NCBI GenBank assembly: GCA_963697205.1 | Contig: CAVONB010000007.1 | Location: forward strand, 169,110-233,109 | DNA: 64,000 nt | DNA from: CAVONB01 sp963697205 | GTDB lineage: Bacteria > Pseudomonadota > Alphaproteobacteria > Rhizobiales > Hyphomicrobiaceae | Direction of reading: 5' to 3' | In this document: piece after piece, positions 9,473 through 17,854 of the stretch | Position numbering within the stretch: the first letter of the stretch is position 1 | Layout: each line of letters opens with the position of its first letter | Notes under the pieces: generated by a model | What the model saw: the letters and a program-made list of their open reading frames with translations, nothing else | Database searches by the model: none | Told to the model about the DNA's origin: nothing | Program-made: the position numbers and the translations under genes

Positions 9473-9646
9473 TCAGCCGCCGGGCAGGCGAACCCAGTGG
9501 TTCGGCGGTGCCGTGGTGATGACCTGGGCCTGTGCGTGGCCGTTCACGGACGCGTGGACAATGGCGCCGGCCGGCGCGGTGGCCGGGCGCGGGGTGGGCG
9601 TGCGTGCGGCCGCTGTCTGCGGGCCGGGTGTGGGCAGTCGTGTCAT
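9473..9646 (-). CDS. Small proline/alanine-rich ORF (57 aa)
   Basis: Not recognised. A 57-residue frame starts MTRLPTPGPQTAAART and ends NHWVRLPGG; a GGAG sequence lies at proper distance upstream of the ATG. The low-complexity composition makes it uncertain. It reads toward the 95-aa repeat protein and may share its transcript. It could equally be a leader region with no product. Confidence 0.35.
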   Translation of the reverse strand: MTRLPTPGPQTAAARTPTPRPATAPAGAIVHASVNGHAQAQVITTAPPNHWVRLPGG

Positions 9647-9844
9647 GTTGATCACTCCGTCCTCGGGTTGCGGGGCCCTATCGAGCTCCCGACACCTGTC
9701 AGGTGGGGCGGGGCTGGCGGGTTGGCCAATCGCAAGCTGCCGAATGTTTGATCGGGATTTCCGATCAAGGGATGGGCCCGGCTGGACGATCGGGCGAGGC
9801 GCCCTATATCCGCTGGCAACGCGAACAGAGGGGATCGGCCGGAC

Positions 9845-10765
9845 ATGCCCAACCTGAGGCAGCTCGAATACCTCGTGGCCCTGGCCGATACGCGCCACTT
9901 CCGGCGGGCCGCAGAGAAGGCCAACACCACGCAGCCGACGCTCAGCGAGCAGCTGAAAGCGCTGGAAGGGCGTCTGGGCGCGCAACTGGTCGAGCGGAGC
10001 CGGTCGAAAGTGATCCTGACATCGGTCGGGCAGCAGGTGGTGGAGGTCGCGCGGCGCATGCTGAGCGATGCCAACGAGATCCGGTTGCTGGCGGCGAGCG
10101 GGGGACGGGAGCTGGCGGGTGTGCTGCGTGTCGGCCTGCCGGCGACCATCGGCCCCTATCTGCTGCCCCGTGTCATTCCCGAGCTCAAACGGGTCTATCC
10201 CGAGCTCAAGCTCTATGTGCGCGAGGAGCTGCCGAGCGTCCTGCCGCAGGCGCTGGAGGAGGGGCGCTACGACGTCATCATCAGCCTGCTTCCGGTGCGG
10301 GGCGCGGAGCTGACTGCCAAGGCGCTGTTCCGTGAGCCGTTACATCTGGCCGTGGCCGCAGGCCATCCGCTGGCGCAAAAGGTCTGTGCGCGCCGGGCGG
10401 ATCTGGAAGGCGAGGATGTGCTGGCGCTCGGCCCGGGGCATCAGCTGCACGATGCAGCGCTGGCGTTGTGCGCGGAGTTCGGGGCGCGGCTGCGCTACGA
10501 ATACGAGGGCACGAGCCTCGATACCCTGCGCGAGATGGTGGCGATGGGGCTGGGCGTGACGTTTCTGCCCGGCCTCTATGTACAAGCGGTCGTGGCCCGC
10601 GATCCCTCGATTCGCACGCTGGAGCTGGAAGACCGCGCCGTCTACCGGACGGTCGGGATCGTCTGGCGCCGCGCCAGCGCGCGACAGGAGAGCTACTCGG
10701 CGCTCGCTGATCTTCTCAAGAGTTTGCTCGAACGCGAGTTCGAGAACATCGCCGTGCTGACCTGA
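9845..10765 (+). CDS. OxyR-like LysR regulator lacking the peroxide-sensing cysteine
   Basis: LysR-type transcription regulator of 306 residues. The N-terminal helix-turn-helix is LRQLEYLVALADTRHFRRAA through TQPTLSEQLKALE, and the C-terminal effector domain aligns well with OxyR (TSLDTLREMVAMGLGVTFLP). In OxyR the redox pair is Cys199/Cys208 in a GHC...C context. Here the matching residues are Gln200 in GHQLHDAALALC and Cys209, with spacing unchanged. The codon is CAG at 10442-10444. Disulfide switching by the classical mechanism is therefore not possible. It lies near dps, so it probably still controls stress genes, perhaps constitutively or through another signal. Confidence 0.9.
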   Translation: MPNLRQLEYLVALADTRHFRRAAEKANTTQPTLSEQLKALEGRLGAQLVERSRSKVILTSVGQQVVEVARRMLSDANEIRLLAASGGRELAGVLRVGLPATIGPYLLPRVIPELKRVYPELKLYVREELPSVLPQALEEGRYDVIISLLPVRGAELTAKALFREPLHLAVAAGHPLAQKVCARRADLEGEDVLALGPGHQLHDAALALCAEFGARLRYEYEGTSLDTLREMVAMGLGVTFLPGLYVQAVVARDPSIRTLELEDRAVYRTVGIVWRRASARQESYSALADLLKSLLEREFENIAVLT

Positions 10766-10828
10766 GCCACGACGTTGGGCGCACGGCGCACCTTCAGTTT
10801 CGGCAACCTTCAGGACCCAACGTGCTGA

Positions 10829-11143
10829 CGTCTCGTGTTCGTGGGCAGCAAGATCTTCGTGCAGCAGTTCGCGGGCAAGATCCCGCCGGAGTTCAGCCTG
10901 GCGGTGACCTTCAGTCTGTTGGCCGGCGGCATCCTGGTCGCGCTGTGGGTGACACGGCGGGAAGCGGGGCGGCCCGCCCCGGTCCGGTACACGCCCCGAG
11001 GGCGCAGCGGCGGGGCCGCGAGGGTATGCCACACAGGCAGGGCCGGCACCGCGACAGGCGGGCGCCGGCCCGGTCTTTCATGTGCTTGCGGCGCGCAGCG
11101 CCGGTGTTGTGTTGCGTTCACGCATCACGCGTCCGTGGATTAA
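10829..11143 (+). pseudogene. C-terminal remnant of a TerC-family membrane protein
   Basis: A frame opening after a stop at 10826-10828 encodes LVFVGSKIFVQQF, then KIPPEFSLAV, then SLLAGGILVALWVTRRE. The pattern (a hydrophobic VFVG-KI helix, a short polar turn, then a final helix) resembles the last two helices of TerC/Alx proteins. Only about 45 residues are related; the rest of the frame is arginine-rich and looks random. There is no upstream start region, so this is read as a truncated gene. The match is from memory of the family and is moderate at best. Confidence 0.45.
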
Positions 11144-11344
11144 TTTGCGGGCACTACCGGGAAGTGCCTAATCGTTCGACAACCGCGCTGAAAGTTGCCC
11201 ATTATTTGCGCTTGTCACCCGGCTCCCGATGGCACCATTTCTAATCATGTGCGGAAAGACGCGTTCTCGTCAGTGCCCGCACGTGCGCACGTCGGGCCAA
11301 TCCGGCGCTGCATCGATCGGACAACTCAATCGGCAGAGACCTCC

Positions 11345-12376
11345 ATGACGACAAAGTTCTGTCAGGCCGTAGCGCTCGCTTGTGCTGCCATCGCGTGCAC
11401 GCTGGGCGGCATGGCGCCGCCCGCCGCGGCGACCGATATCCGCTTCACGCTCGACTGGAAATTCGAAGGTCCGGCAGCTCCGTTCTTCGTCGCGATCGAT
11501 AAGGGCTACTTCAAGGCCGAAGGGCTCAACGTCACGATCGATACGGGCGCGGGATCGCGTGAATCCATCCCGCGCGTGGCGACGGGCACCTACCAGATGG
11601 GCTTCGGCGACATCAACTCGCTGGTTAAGGCCATCGACGAGCAGCCCGATCTCAAGGCCAAGGCCGTGATGATGGTCTACGAGCGTCCGCCGTTCGCGAT
11701 CATCGGCCGCAAGAGTCTCGGCGTCACCACCGATCCCAAGTCGCTGGAGGGCAAGACGCTCGGCGCTCCGCCGCCGGACGGCGCGTTCGCGCAGTGGAAG
11801 GCGTTCGCTCAGGTGGCCAAGCTCGACCTTTCCAAGATCAAGATCGAGAGCGTCGGCTTCCCGGTACGCGAGCCGATGTTGGCGCAAGGCAAGGTGCAGG
11901 GGATTTTCGGCTTCTCGTTCTCCTCGGTGCTGAACCTCAAGGCGCAGGGCGTGAAAGCCGACGATATCTCGCTGATCCTGATGGCCGAGAACGGCCTCGA
12001 TCTCTACGGCAATGCGATTCTCGTCAATTCCGATTTCGCCTCGTCGAACGCGGACGCCGTTAAGGGCTTCCTGCGCGCGTTCGTGAAGGCGCTGAAGGAT
12101 GTGGCGAAGGATCCCGCGGGCGGGGTCGATGCCGTCTTGAAGCGCAACAACATCGTCAAGAAGGATGTGGAACTGGAACGTCTGAAGATGGCACTCCAGC
12201 AGAACTTCATCACGCCGGCGGTGAAGAAAAACGGCTTTGGCGGCGTCGAGGAGGCCAAGATGAAGACGTCGATCGACCTGCTCAAGGTGTCGATCGGTCT
12301 CAAGGCGCCGCCGGCGCCGGCGCGCGTGTTCGACGGCAGCTATCTCGGGCCTGCCGATCAGCGCAAGGTCGACTGA
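11345..12376 (+). CDS. ABC transporter substrate-binding protein, NMT1/SsuA-like
   Basis: Periplasmic solute-binding protein of 343 residues. A signal peptide with hydrophobic core ending near APPAAA is visible from the ATG at 11345, which follows a GGCAGAGACC purine-rich stretch. The mature part begins TDIRFTLDWKFEGPAAPFFV, matching the NMT1/THI5-like fold (start DW, then AxxxGYF: AIDKGYFKAEGLNV). This family binds sulfonates, nitrate, taurine, pyrimidine precursors or aromatic acids; the ligand cannot be fixed here. Its ATPase and permease follow after a 97-bp gap with a hairpin. Confidence 0.88.
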   Translation: MTTKFCQAVALACAAIACTLGGMAPPAAATDIRFTLDWKFEGPAAPFFVAIDKGYFKAEGLNVTIDTGAGSRESIPRVATGTYQMGFGDINSLVKAIDEQPDLKAKAVMMVYERPPFAIIGRKSLGVTTDPKSLEGKTLGAPPPDGAFAQWKAFAQVAKLDLSKIKIESVGFPVREPMLAQGKVQGIFGFSFSSVLNLKAQGVKADDISLILMAENGLDLYGNAILVNSDFASSNADAVKGFLRAFVKALKDVAKDPAGGVDAVLKRNNIVKKDVELERLKMALQQNFITPAVKKNGFGGVEEAKMKTSIDLLKVSIGLKAPPAPARVFDGSYLGPADQRKVD

Positions 12377-12407
12377 GGTGGGGTGTTTGAACCTCGCTTG
12401 GCGTTTT

Positions 12408-12431
12408 GGCAGCCCCTGCTTTGGGGCTGCC
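12408..12431 (+). terminator. Intergenic hairpin between binding protein and ATPase genes
   Basis: GGCAGCCCC and GGGGCTGCC form a perfect 9-bp stem with a six-base loop, followed closely by CTTTT. Between a binding-protein gene and its ATPase this type of structure usually attenuates or protects the upstream mRNA so that the binding protein is made in excess. The function is inferred from position. Confidence 0.5.
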
Positions 12432-12473
12432 GGCGCTTTTGGTTCATCGCGCAACGAAAGAGGCTGAGGAAAC

Positions 12474-13262
12474 GTGACGGCCTTTGTCTCTGTCCAGAAT
12501 GTCGATCTGACGTACGGCGGCCCGGGCGGCACGCTTGCGGTCCAGGGTCTCTCGCTCGAGGTCGAGAAGGGCGAGTTCGCCGCGGTGGTCGGGCCTTCGG
12601 GTTGCGGCAAGTCGACGTTGATGAAGCTGACGACGGGCCTCGTGCGGCCGCAGACGGGCGAGGTCGACGTCGCGGGAAAGCGCGTGACGGGGCCGGTGTC
12701 GAACGCCGGCATGGCGTTCCAGAACCCGTCACTGCTGCCGTGGCGGACGACGCTCAGAAACGTCATGCTGCCGCTGGAGATCGTGCAGCCGCATCGGGGG
12801 CGTCTGGCGGCCAACAAGGCCCAGTACGAGGCGCAGGCGGAAGCGCTGCTGGCGCTGGTCGGGCTCGGCGGGTTCGGGTCCAAGTTTCCCTGGCAGTTGT
12901 CGGGTGGCATGCAACAGCGCGCCAACCTGTGCCGCGCCCTGATCCACGCGCCGGACCTGTTGATGCTTGACGAGCCGTTCGGGGCGCTCGACGCGTTCAC
13001 GCGCGAGGAGCTTTGGGGCGTGATGCGCGACCTGCACGCGGAAAAGCGCTTCACCGTCGTGCTGGTGACGCACGACCTGCGCGAGGCCGTCTACCTGGCC
13101 GACCGCGTGTTCGTGATGAGTGCGCGGCCGGGCCGCATCATCGAGGAGCGGCGTATCGACTTTCCGCGCCCGCGGCCACTCGACCTGATCTACGAGCACG
13201 ACTTCAACAGCGTCGTGCACGACCTGCGTGCGCATATCGCGGAAGCGAGGTCTGCAGCATGA
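12474..13262 (+). CDS. ABC transporter ATP-binding protein, SsuB/TauB-like
   Basis: Cytoplasmic ATPase of a nitrate/sulfonate/taurine-class importer, 262 residues. Walker A is GPSGCGKST, the signature is LSGGMQQRANLCRAL, Walker B with the following D-loop is LLMLDEPFGALD, and the switch histidine is in VTHDLREAVYLADR. The start is GTG at 12474 after GGCTGAGGAAAC. Its stop overlaps the permease start (ATGA), so the two are coupled. Confidence 0.95.
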   Translation: MTAFVSVQNVDLTYGGPGGTLAVQGLSLEVEKGEFAAVVGPSGCGKSTLMKLTTGLVRPQTGEVDVAGKRVTGPVSNAGMAFQNPSLLPWRTTLRNVMLPLEIVQPHRGRLAANKAQYEAQAEALLALVGLGGFGSKFPWQLSGGMQQRANLCRALIHAPDLLMLDEPFGALDAFTREELWGVMRDLHAEKRFTVVLVTHDLREAVYLADRVFVMSARPGRIIEERRIDFPRPRPLDLIYEHDFNSVVHDLRAHIAEARSAA

Positions 13263-14047
13263 GCCGGCAACGCGAAGCGCTTTGGATCAAGGCGGCGCCG
13301 TGGGTCTACACGGTTGCCCTGTTCGCGATTTGGGAAGGCGCCGTCCATCTGTTCGATATTCCCAAGATCATCCTGCCCGCACCCAGCGAGATTGCGCGCG
13401 CGATCGTCGAATACTGGCCGGCGATCTGGCAGAACTCGCTGCAGACGCTGTTCACGACGACGCTCGGTTTCGTGCTGGCGGTCGGCGGCGGGCTGGCGCT
13501 CGGGCTGCTGGTCGGCTGGTCGCGGGCGATCTATGCGGGACTTTATCCGCTGATGATCGGCTTCAATTCGATTCCGAAGGTGGCGGTGGTGCCGATCCTC
13601 GTCATCTGGTTCGGCATCGGCACCATCCCGGCGGTGCTGACTGCGTTCCTGATCGCCTTCTTTCCGATTGTGGTCAACGTCGCGACGGGGCTCGCCACGA
13701 TCGAACCGGAGATGGAGGACGTGCTGCGGGCGCTCGGCGCAAGCAAGATGGACATCATGCTGAAGGTCGGCATTCCGCGTGCACTGCCTTATTTTTTCGG
13801 CTCGCTGAAGGTCGCGATCACGCTGGCGTTCGTCGGCTCGGTGGTGTCGGAGACGGTGGCGGCGAACGAGGGCGTCGGGCACATGATGCTCGGTGCGCAG
13901 AGCCAGTTCAACGTGCCGTTGGTGTTTGCGGGGCTCGTGGCGCTCGCGGTTGAAGGCATCGTGATGTACGCGCTGATGGCGTGGATCGAGATGCGCATGA
14001 CGGGCTGGGCGCATCGCTCGTCGGGCTTCGGTGCGGAGGCGCGGTGA
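13259..14047 (+). CDS. ABC transporter permease, SsuC/TauC-like
   Basis: Inner-membrane permease of 262 residues with about six helices. The coupling-loop EAA motif appears as EDVLRALGASKMDIMLKVGI followed by PRALPYFFGSLKVA, and VPILVIWFGIGTIPAV is typical of the sulfonate/nitrate class. The gene overlaps the ATPase gene by four bases. Together with 11345-12376 and 12474-13262 it forms a complete importer. Its position beside the nitrate locus permits nitrate or nitrite as ligand, but nothing in the sequence proves this. Confidence 0.93.
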   Translation: MSRQREALWIKAAPWVYTVALFAIWEGAVHLFDIPKIILPAPSEIARAIVEYWPAIWQNSLQTLFTTTLGFVLAVGGGLALGLLVGWSRAIYAGLYPLMIGFNSIPKVAVVPILVIWFGIGTIPAVLTAFLIAFFPIVVNVATGLATIEPEMEDVLRALGASKMDIMLKVGIPRALPYFFGSLKVAITLAFVGSVVSETVAANEGVGHMMLGAQSQFNVPLVFAGLVALAVEGIVMYALMAWIEMRMTGWAHRSSGFGAEAR

Positions 14048-14116
14048 AGCCGTGGCGCGCGGGACGTTATCCTGCGTGATGCGATGGACGTCAGCGGGGC
14101 GCGGCGAATGCCGGCC

Positions 14117-14824
14117 TCAGCCGTCGCAGGCTTCGCGTTCGTCGATCAGCGGGTTGGGGCGGGCATAGGCGAACAGCGCCTCGCGGTCTGTGATGCGCAC
14201 GGTCGGCCCTTCCACGATGACGCCGTGGTCGGCAAGCTCGGCGAAGCCGCGCGAAAGGTTCTCCGGTCTCATGCCCAACTGGCCGGCGAGCGCGCGCTTT
14301 TCCATGTCGATGCGGAAGATGCCCTTGGCGCCGTGATCCTGGTCCTGGACGATGACCCAGTTCGCCAATCGCTCGACGGCGGTCCTGAGGCGCTGGTTCT
14401 TCAGTTCCTTGACGACGGCGCGATATCGACAGGCCAACTCCACGACGGTGGCGCGGGCGAAGGCCGGGTCGCGCAGGAAGACGTCGCGCACGGAGTCGGC
14501 GGGGATCAAGACCACCGTCGACGGCGCGAGCGTGCGGACCGACTTCAGATAAACACCATCGACGATGACGGCGGCGAGGATGAAGGCTGCGGGCGGGGTC
14601 AATGCGGACAGCGTCGCCTCACGGTCCGCGTCCGATGCGAAGAACGCCACGCGGCCGTCCACCAGGACATGGAGGAAGTCGGGTTGCTCGCCCTCGTGGA
14701 CGAGCACGACGCCGGCGGGAAATCGCTGCAGGTAGCCCGCGGCGATCAGCGCTTCGAAGTTGGCGGGTTCGACGTCGCGGAACAGCGGCAGGTTTCTGAC
14801 GATATCGGCATCCGAAGATCGCAT
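14117..14824 (-). CDS. Crp/Fnr-family transcription regulator next to nar genes
   Basis: Regulator of 235 residues with an N-terminal cyclic-nucleotide-binding-type beta barrel (GVVLVHEGEQPDFLHVLVDG) and a C-terminal winged helix whose recognition region reads LAGQLGMRPENLSRGFAELA. No N-terminal cysteine cluster of the FNR type is present, so it is not an O2-sensing Fe-S protein. The profile fits the DNR/NnrR/NarR-like branch that answers to nitrogen oxides, often through heme or nitrite. It is divergent from narK, and the shared upstream region carries FNR-type sites, so it is the best candidate regulator of the nitrate locus. Confidence 0.88.
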   Translation of the reverse strand: MRSSDADIVRNLPLFRDVEPANFEALIAAGYLQRFPAGVVLVHEGEQPDFLHVLVDGRVAFFASDADREATLSALTPPAAFILAAVIVDGVYLKSVRTLAPSTVVLIPADSVRDVFLRDPAFARATVVELACRYRAVVKELKNQRLRTAVERLANWVIVQDQDHGAKGIFRIDMEKRALAGQLGMRPENLSRGFAELADHGVIVEGPTVRITDREALFAYARPNPLIDEREACDG

Positions 14825-14920
14825 CGGCCGTTCTCCCTCGGGCTCCGGCGGCGAGCCTCAGCATTCGATTGCCTTTTGTCAATTCGTGGACCGCATAAAT
14901 CAGCGGTGCTCTGGCGGCAG

Positions 14921-14938
14921 ATCAATCCAAGTATTGAT
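14921..14938. promoter_or_regulatory. Inverted repeat ATCAAT-N6-ATTGAT
   Basis: ATCAAT and ATTGAT are spaced by six bases in the divergent Crp/Fnr-regulator/narK promoter region. The half-sites are the same as in FNR-type boxes but face outward; the right half overlaps TTGATCGATGATAA, an imperfect FNR-type box at 14934-14947. A second binding position for a Crp/Fnr-family protein is plausible. Confidence 0.45.
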
Positions 14939-14982
14939 CGATGATAATACTCACTCTTTTTATCAAGCTTGGCTGTCGATAC

Positions 14983-14996
14983 TTGATTTCAATCAA
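14983..14996. promoter_or_regulatory. Perfect FNR/DNR-type box TTGAT-N4-ATCAA
   Basis: TTGATTTCAATCAA matches the consensus for FNR, ANR, DNR and NnrR binding exactly. It lies 70 bp before the narK start, compatible with an activator site centred near -41.5 of a start point around 15030. It most likely makes narK, and possibly narGHJI, inducible under low oxygen or nitrogen oxides. Confidence 0.8.
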
Positions 14997-15066
14997 TGTT
15001 TGTTCGCGCGCCTGAAACAAACCTGCGGTCAGCCGAGATGTTTCGGTGCACGAACCGGGGGCTCAA

Positions 15067-17799
15067 ATGAACGACCTCGCAGGCGTCCGACCCAGTGAAC
15101 AAAGCCGCGCGCTATGGCTCTCCACCATCGCCTTCACTGTGTGTTTTGCGGTTTGGACGATCTTTTCAATCATCGGTGTGCGCATTAAGACGGAGCTGGG
15201 CCTCAATGACAGCCAGTTCGGCCTACTCGTCGCCACGCCCATCCTGACCGGCTCGTTGAGCCGCATCTTCCTGGGCATCTGGACCGACCAGTACGGCGGG
15301 CGGATCGTCTACGTCGCCACCATGGTGCTGGCGGCGATCGCGACGTTCCTTTTGTCCTATGCGACGACGTACGAGACGATGCTGATCGCCGCGCTCGGCG
15401 TCGGTCTCGCGGGCGGGTCGTTCGCGGTCGGCATCGCCTATGTCTCGCGCTGGTACCCCAAGGAGCGGCAAGGCATCGCGCTCGGCATCTTCGGAGCGGG
15501 CAACGTCGGCGCCGCGGTCACCAAGTTCCTCGCGCCGTTCGTGATGGTCGCCTACGGGTGGACGACGGTGGCGCAGGTGTGGGCTGCCGCCATCCTGCTG
15601 ATGGCGGTCGTGTTCTGGTTCACGACCGAGGACGACCCTGTGATCCGGGCCCGGCGCCGGCGCGGCGACAGCGTGCGCAGCGCGTGGATGGAACTCGACC
15701 CGCTGAAGAAGATCCAGGTCTGGCGGTTCTCGCTCTACTACTTCTTCACCTTCGGCGCGTTCGTCGCACTCGCGTTGTGGCTGCCGCGCTATCTCGTCGG
15801 CGTCTACCAGCTCGACATCAAGTCGGCCGGTATGCTCGCGGCATTCTACTCGATCCCTGCGAGCATCTTTCGTGCCTACGGCGGGCATCTGTCCGACCGG
15901 ATCGGCGCGCGCAGGGTGATGTACTGGACGTTCGGCGTGTCGGCGATCTGCACGTTCATGCTGTCCTATCCCAACACCGACTATGTCATTCACGGCATCC
16001 GCGGACCGATCACGTTTTCGACCAATGTGGGCCTCGTTCCGTTCGTGATCCTGATCTTCGTGCTCGGATTCTTCATGAGCCTGGGCAAGGCGGCGGTCTA
16101 CAAGCACATCCCCGTCTATTATCCCGATCACGTCGGCTCGGTCGGCGGCATCGTCGGTCTGGTCGGCGGTCTCGGCGGCTTCATCCTGCCGATCCTGTTC
16201 GGCGTCATGCTCGACCTGACGGGCGTTTGGACGACGTGCTTCATGCTGCTGTTCGGCATCGTCGTGACGGCGCTGGTGTGGATGCACTTCGCCATCCTGG
16301 CCATGGAGCGCGAGGCGCAGCCCGTGGCGGAGAAGGCGCTGCCGCAACTGCCGGAGATGGCTGAGATCCATACGGCCAAGCATCACGGCGAGCTTGCCGG
16401 CGTGATCGAGGACTGGCGGCCTGAGGAGCCGGCCTTCTGGAACGATAAGGGCCGCGCGATCGCCCGGCGCAACCTGTGGATCTCGATCCCGGCGCTGCTG
16501 CTGGCGTTCTCCGTGTGGATGGTGTGGAGCGTCGTCGTCGCCAAGCTGCCGGCGATCGGCTTCAAGTACACGACCGACCAGCTGTTCTGGCTGGCGGCGC
16601 TGCCAGGGCTTTCGGGCGCGACGCTTCGGATCTTCTACTCGTTCATGGTGCCGATCTTTGGCGGCAGGCTGTGGACGGCGGCGTCGACCGCGTCCCTGCT
16701 GATCCCGGCGCTCGGCATCGGCTATGCGGTGCAGAACCCAGATACCCCGTACCTGATCTTCCTGGTGCTGGCCCTGTTGTGCGGCTTCGGCGGCGGCAAC
16801 TTCGCCTCGTCGATGGCCAACATCTCCTTCTTCTTCCCGAAGGCGGAGAAGGGCAACGCGCTCGCGTTAAATGCGGGGCTCGGCAACGCAGGCGTCAGCG
16901 TGATGCAGTTCCTGGTGCCGATCGTGATTACAGCGGGCGTGTTCGGCGCGATGGGCGGCGAGGCGCAGACGCTGTCGACCGGTGGCAAGCTGTGGCTGCA
17001 GAACGCGGGCTTCGTGTGGGTGCCATTCATCATCGCCTCCACGATCGCGGCTTGGTTCGGCATGAGCGATCTGGCCACCGCGCGGGCTTCGTTCGCGCAG
17101 CAGGCGGTGATCTTCCAGCGCAAGCACAACTGGGTGATGTGCTGGCTCTACACTGGCACGTTCGGCTCGTTCATCGGCTATTCGGCAGGCTTTCCGCTAC
17201 TCGCAAAGACGCAGTTCCCCGCCGTCGACAGCCTGCAGTACGTGTTCCTCGGCCCGCTGATCGGCGCGCTGTCGCGGGCGGCGACGGGCTGGGTCTCCGA
17301 CAAGTACGGCGGCGGGCGCGTGACGTTCTGGGTTTTCATCGTGATGATCAGTGCGGTCGCGGGCGTGCTCTACTTCCTAGGAATCAAAGAACAGCCGGGT
17401 GCGTTCTGGGGGTTCTTCGCGATGTTCATGATCCTGTTCTTCGCGACGGGCGTGGGCAATGCGTCGACCTTCCAGATGATCCCGATCATCATGCGCTCTG
17501 AAGTTCCGCGTCTGATGCCGGAGAAGACGGCTGCGGAGCGGCTGCGGCAGGCGGAGATGGAGAGTGCCGCCATCATCGCCTTCACGTCGGCGATTGCGGC
17601 CTACGGCGCCTTCTTCATCCCGAAGGCCTATGGCACGTCGATCTCGATGACCGGCGGCCCGCAGGCAGCGCTCTGGGCGTTCCTGGTGTTCTACGCCACG
17701 TGCGTCGCGGTCACCTGGTGGTTCTACACCCGGCCCGGCGGCCTGCTGCACGACATCGAGCGCGGCGGCGCCGCGCCCACCGCACAACCTGCCGAATGA
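15067..17799 (+). CDS. narK: Fused NarK1-NarK2 nitrate/nitrite transporter
   Basis: Membrane protein of about 910 residues made of two complete major-facilitator units, near residues 15-425 and 475-900, joined by a hydrophilic linker. Each half carries a nitrate signature-like segment: GLAGGSFAVGIAYVSRWYPK in the first and CGFGGGNFASSMANISFFFP in the second. Such 24-helix fusions are known from Paracoccus, where one half acts as nitrate/H+ symporter and the other as nitrate/nitrite antiporter. The ATG at 15067 follows GGGGGCTCAA; a GTG 21 bp upstream is less likely. It lies upstream of narG and downstream of a perfect FNR box. Confidence 0.95.
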   Translation: MNDLAGVRPSEQSRALWLSTIAFTVCFAVWTIFSIIGVRIKTELGLNDSQFGLLVATPILTGSLSRIFLGIWTDQYGGRIVYVATMVLAAIATFLLSYATTYETMLIAALGVGLAGGSFAVGIAYVSRWYPKERQGIALGIFGAGNVGAAVTKFLAPFVMVAYGWTTVAQVWAAAILLMAVVFWFTTEDDPVIRARRRRGDSVRSAWMELDPLKKIQVWRFSLYYFFTFGAFVALALWLPRYLVGVYQLDIKSAGMLAAFYSIPASIFRAYGGHLSDRIGARRVMYWTFGVSAICTFMLSYPNTDYVIHGIRGPITFSTNVGLVPFVILIFVLGFFMSLGKAAVYKHIPVYYPDHVGSVGGIVGLVGGLGGFILPILFGVMLDLTGVWTTCFMLLFGIVVTALVWMHFAILAMEREAQPVAEKALPQLPEMAEIHTAKHHGELAGVIEDWRPEEPAFWNDKGRAIARRNLWISIPALLLAFSVWMVWSVVVAKLPAIGFKYTTDQLFWLAALPGLSGATLRIFYSFMVPIFGGRLWTAASTASLLIPALGIGYAVQNPDTPYLIFLVLALLCGFGGGNFASSMANISFFFPKAEKGNALALNAGLGNAGVSVMQFLVPIVITAGVFGAMGGEAQTLSTGGKLWLQNAGFVWVPFIIASTIAAWFGMSDLATARASFAQQAVIFQRKHNWVMCWLYTGTFGSFIGYSAGFPLLAKTQFPAVDSLQYVFLGPLIGALSRAATGWVSDKYGGGRVTFWVFIVMISAVAGVLYFLGIKEQPGAFWGFFAMFMILFFATGVGNASTFQMIPIIMRSEVPRLMPEKTAAERLRQAEMESAAIIAFTSAIAAYGAFFIPKAYGTSISMTGGPQAALWAFLVFYATCVAVTWWFYTRPGGLLHDIERGGAAPTAQPAE

Positions 17800-17816
17800 T
17801 CGCCTGATTGACAAAC

Positions 17817-17840
17817 GGTCGCCTGCTGCGGCAGGCGACC
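17817..17840 (+). promoter_or_regulatory. Hairpin between narK and narG
   Basis: GGTCGCCTG and CAGGCGACC form a 9-bp perfect stem with a six-base loop, 14 bp before the narG start. No U-run follows, so a processing or stability element is more likely than a terminator. It may set the narK to narG expression ratio. Confidence 0.4.
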
Positions 17841-17854
17841 CATGGAGCGACCCG

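Noticed and set aside
11270..13054. 594-residue minus-strand frame across the ABC transporter genes
   Set aside because: It is antisense to two well-identified genes and shows GC-driven openness only.
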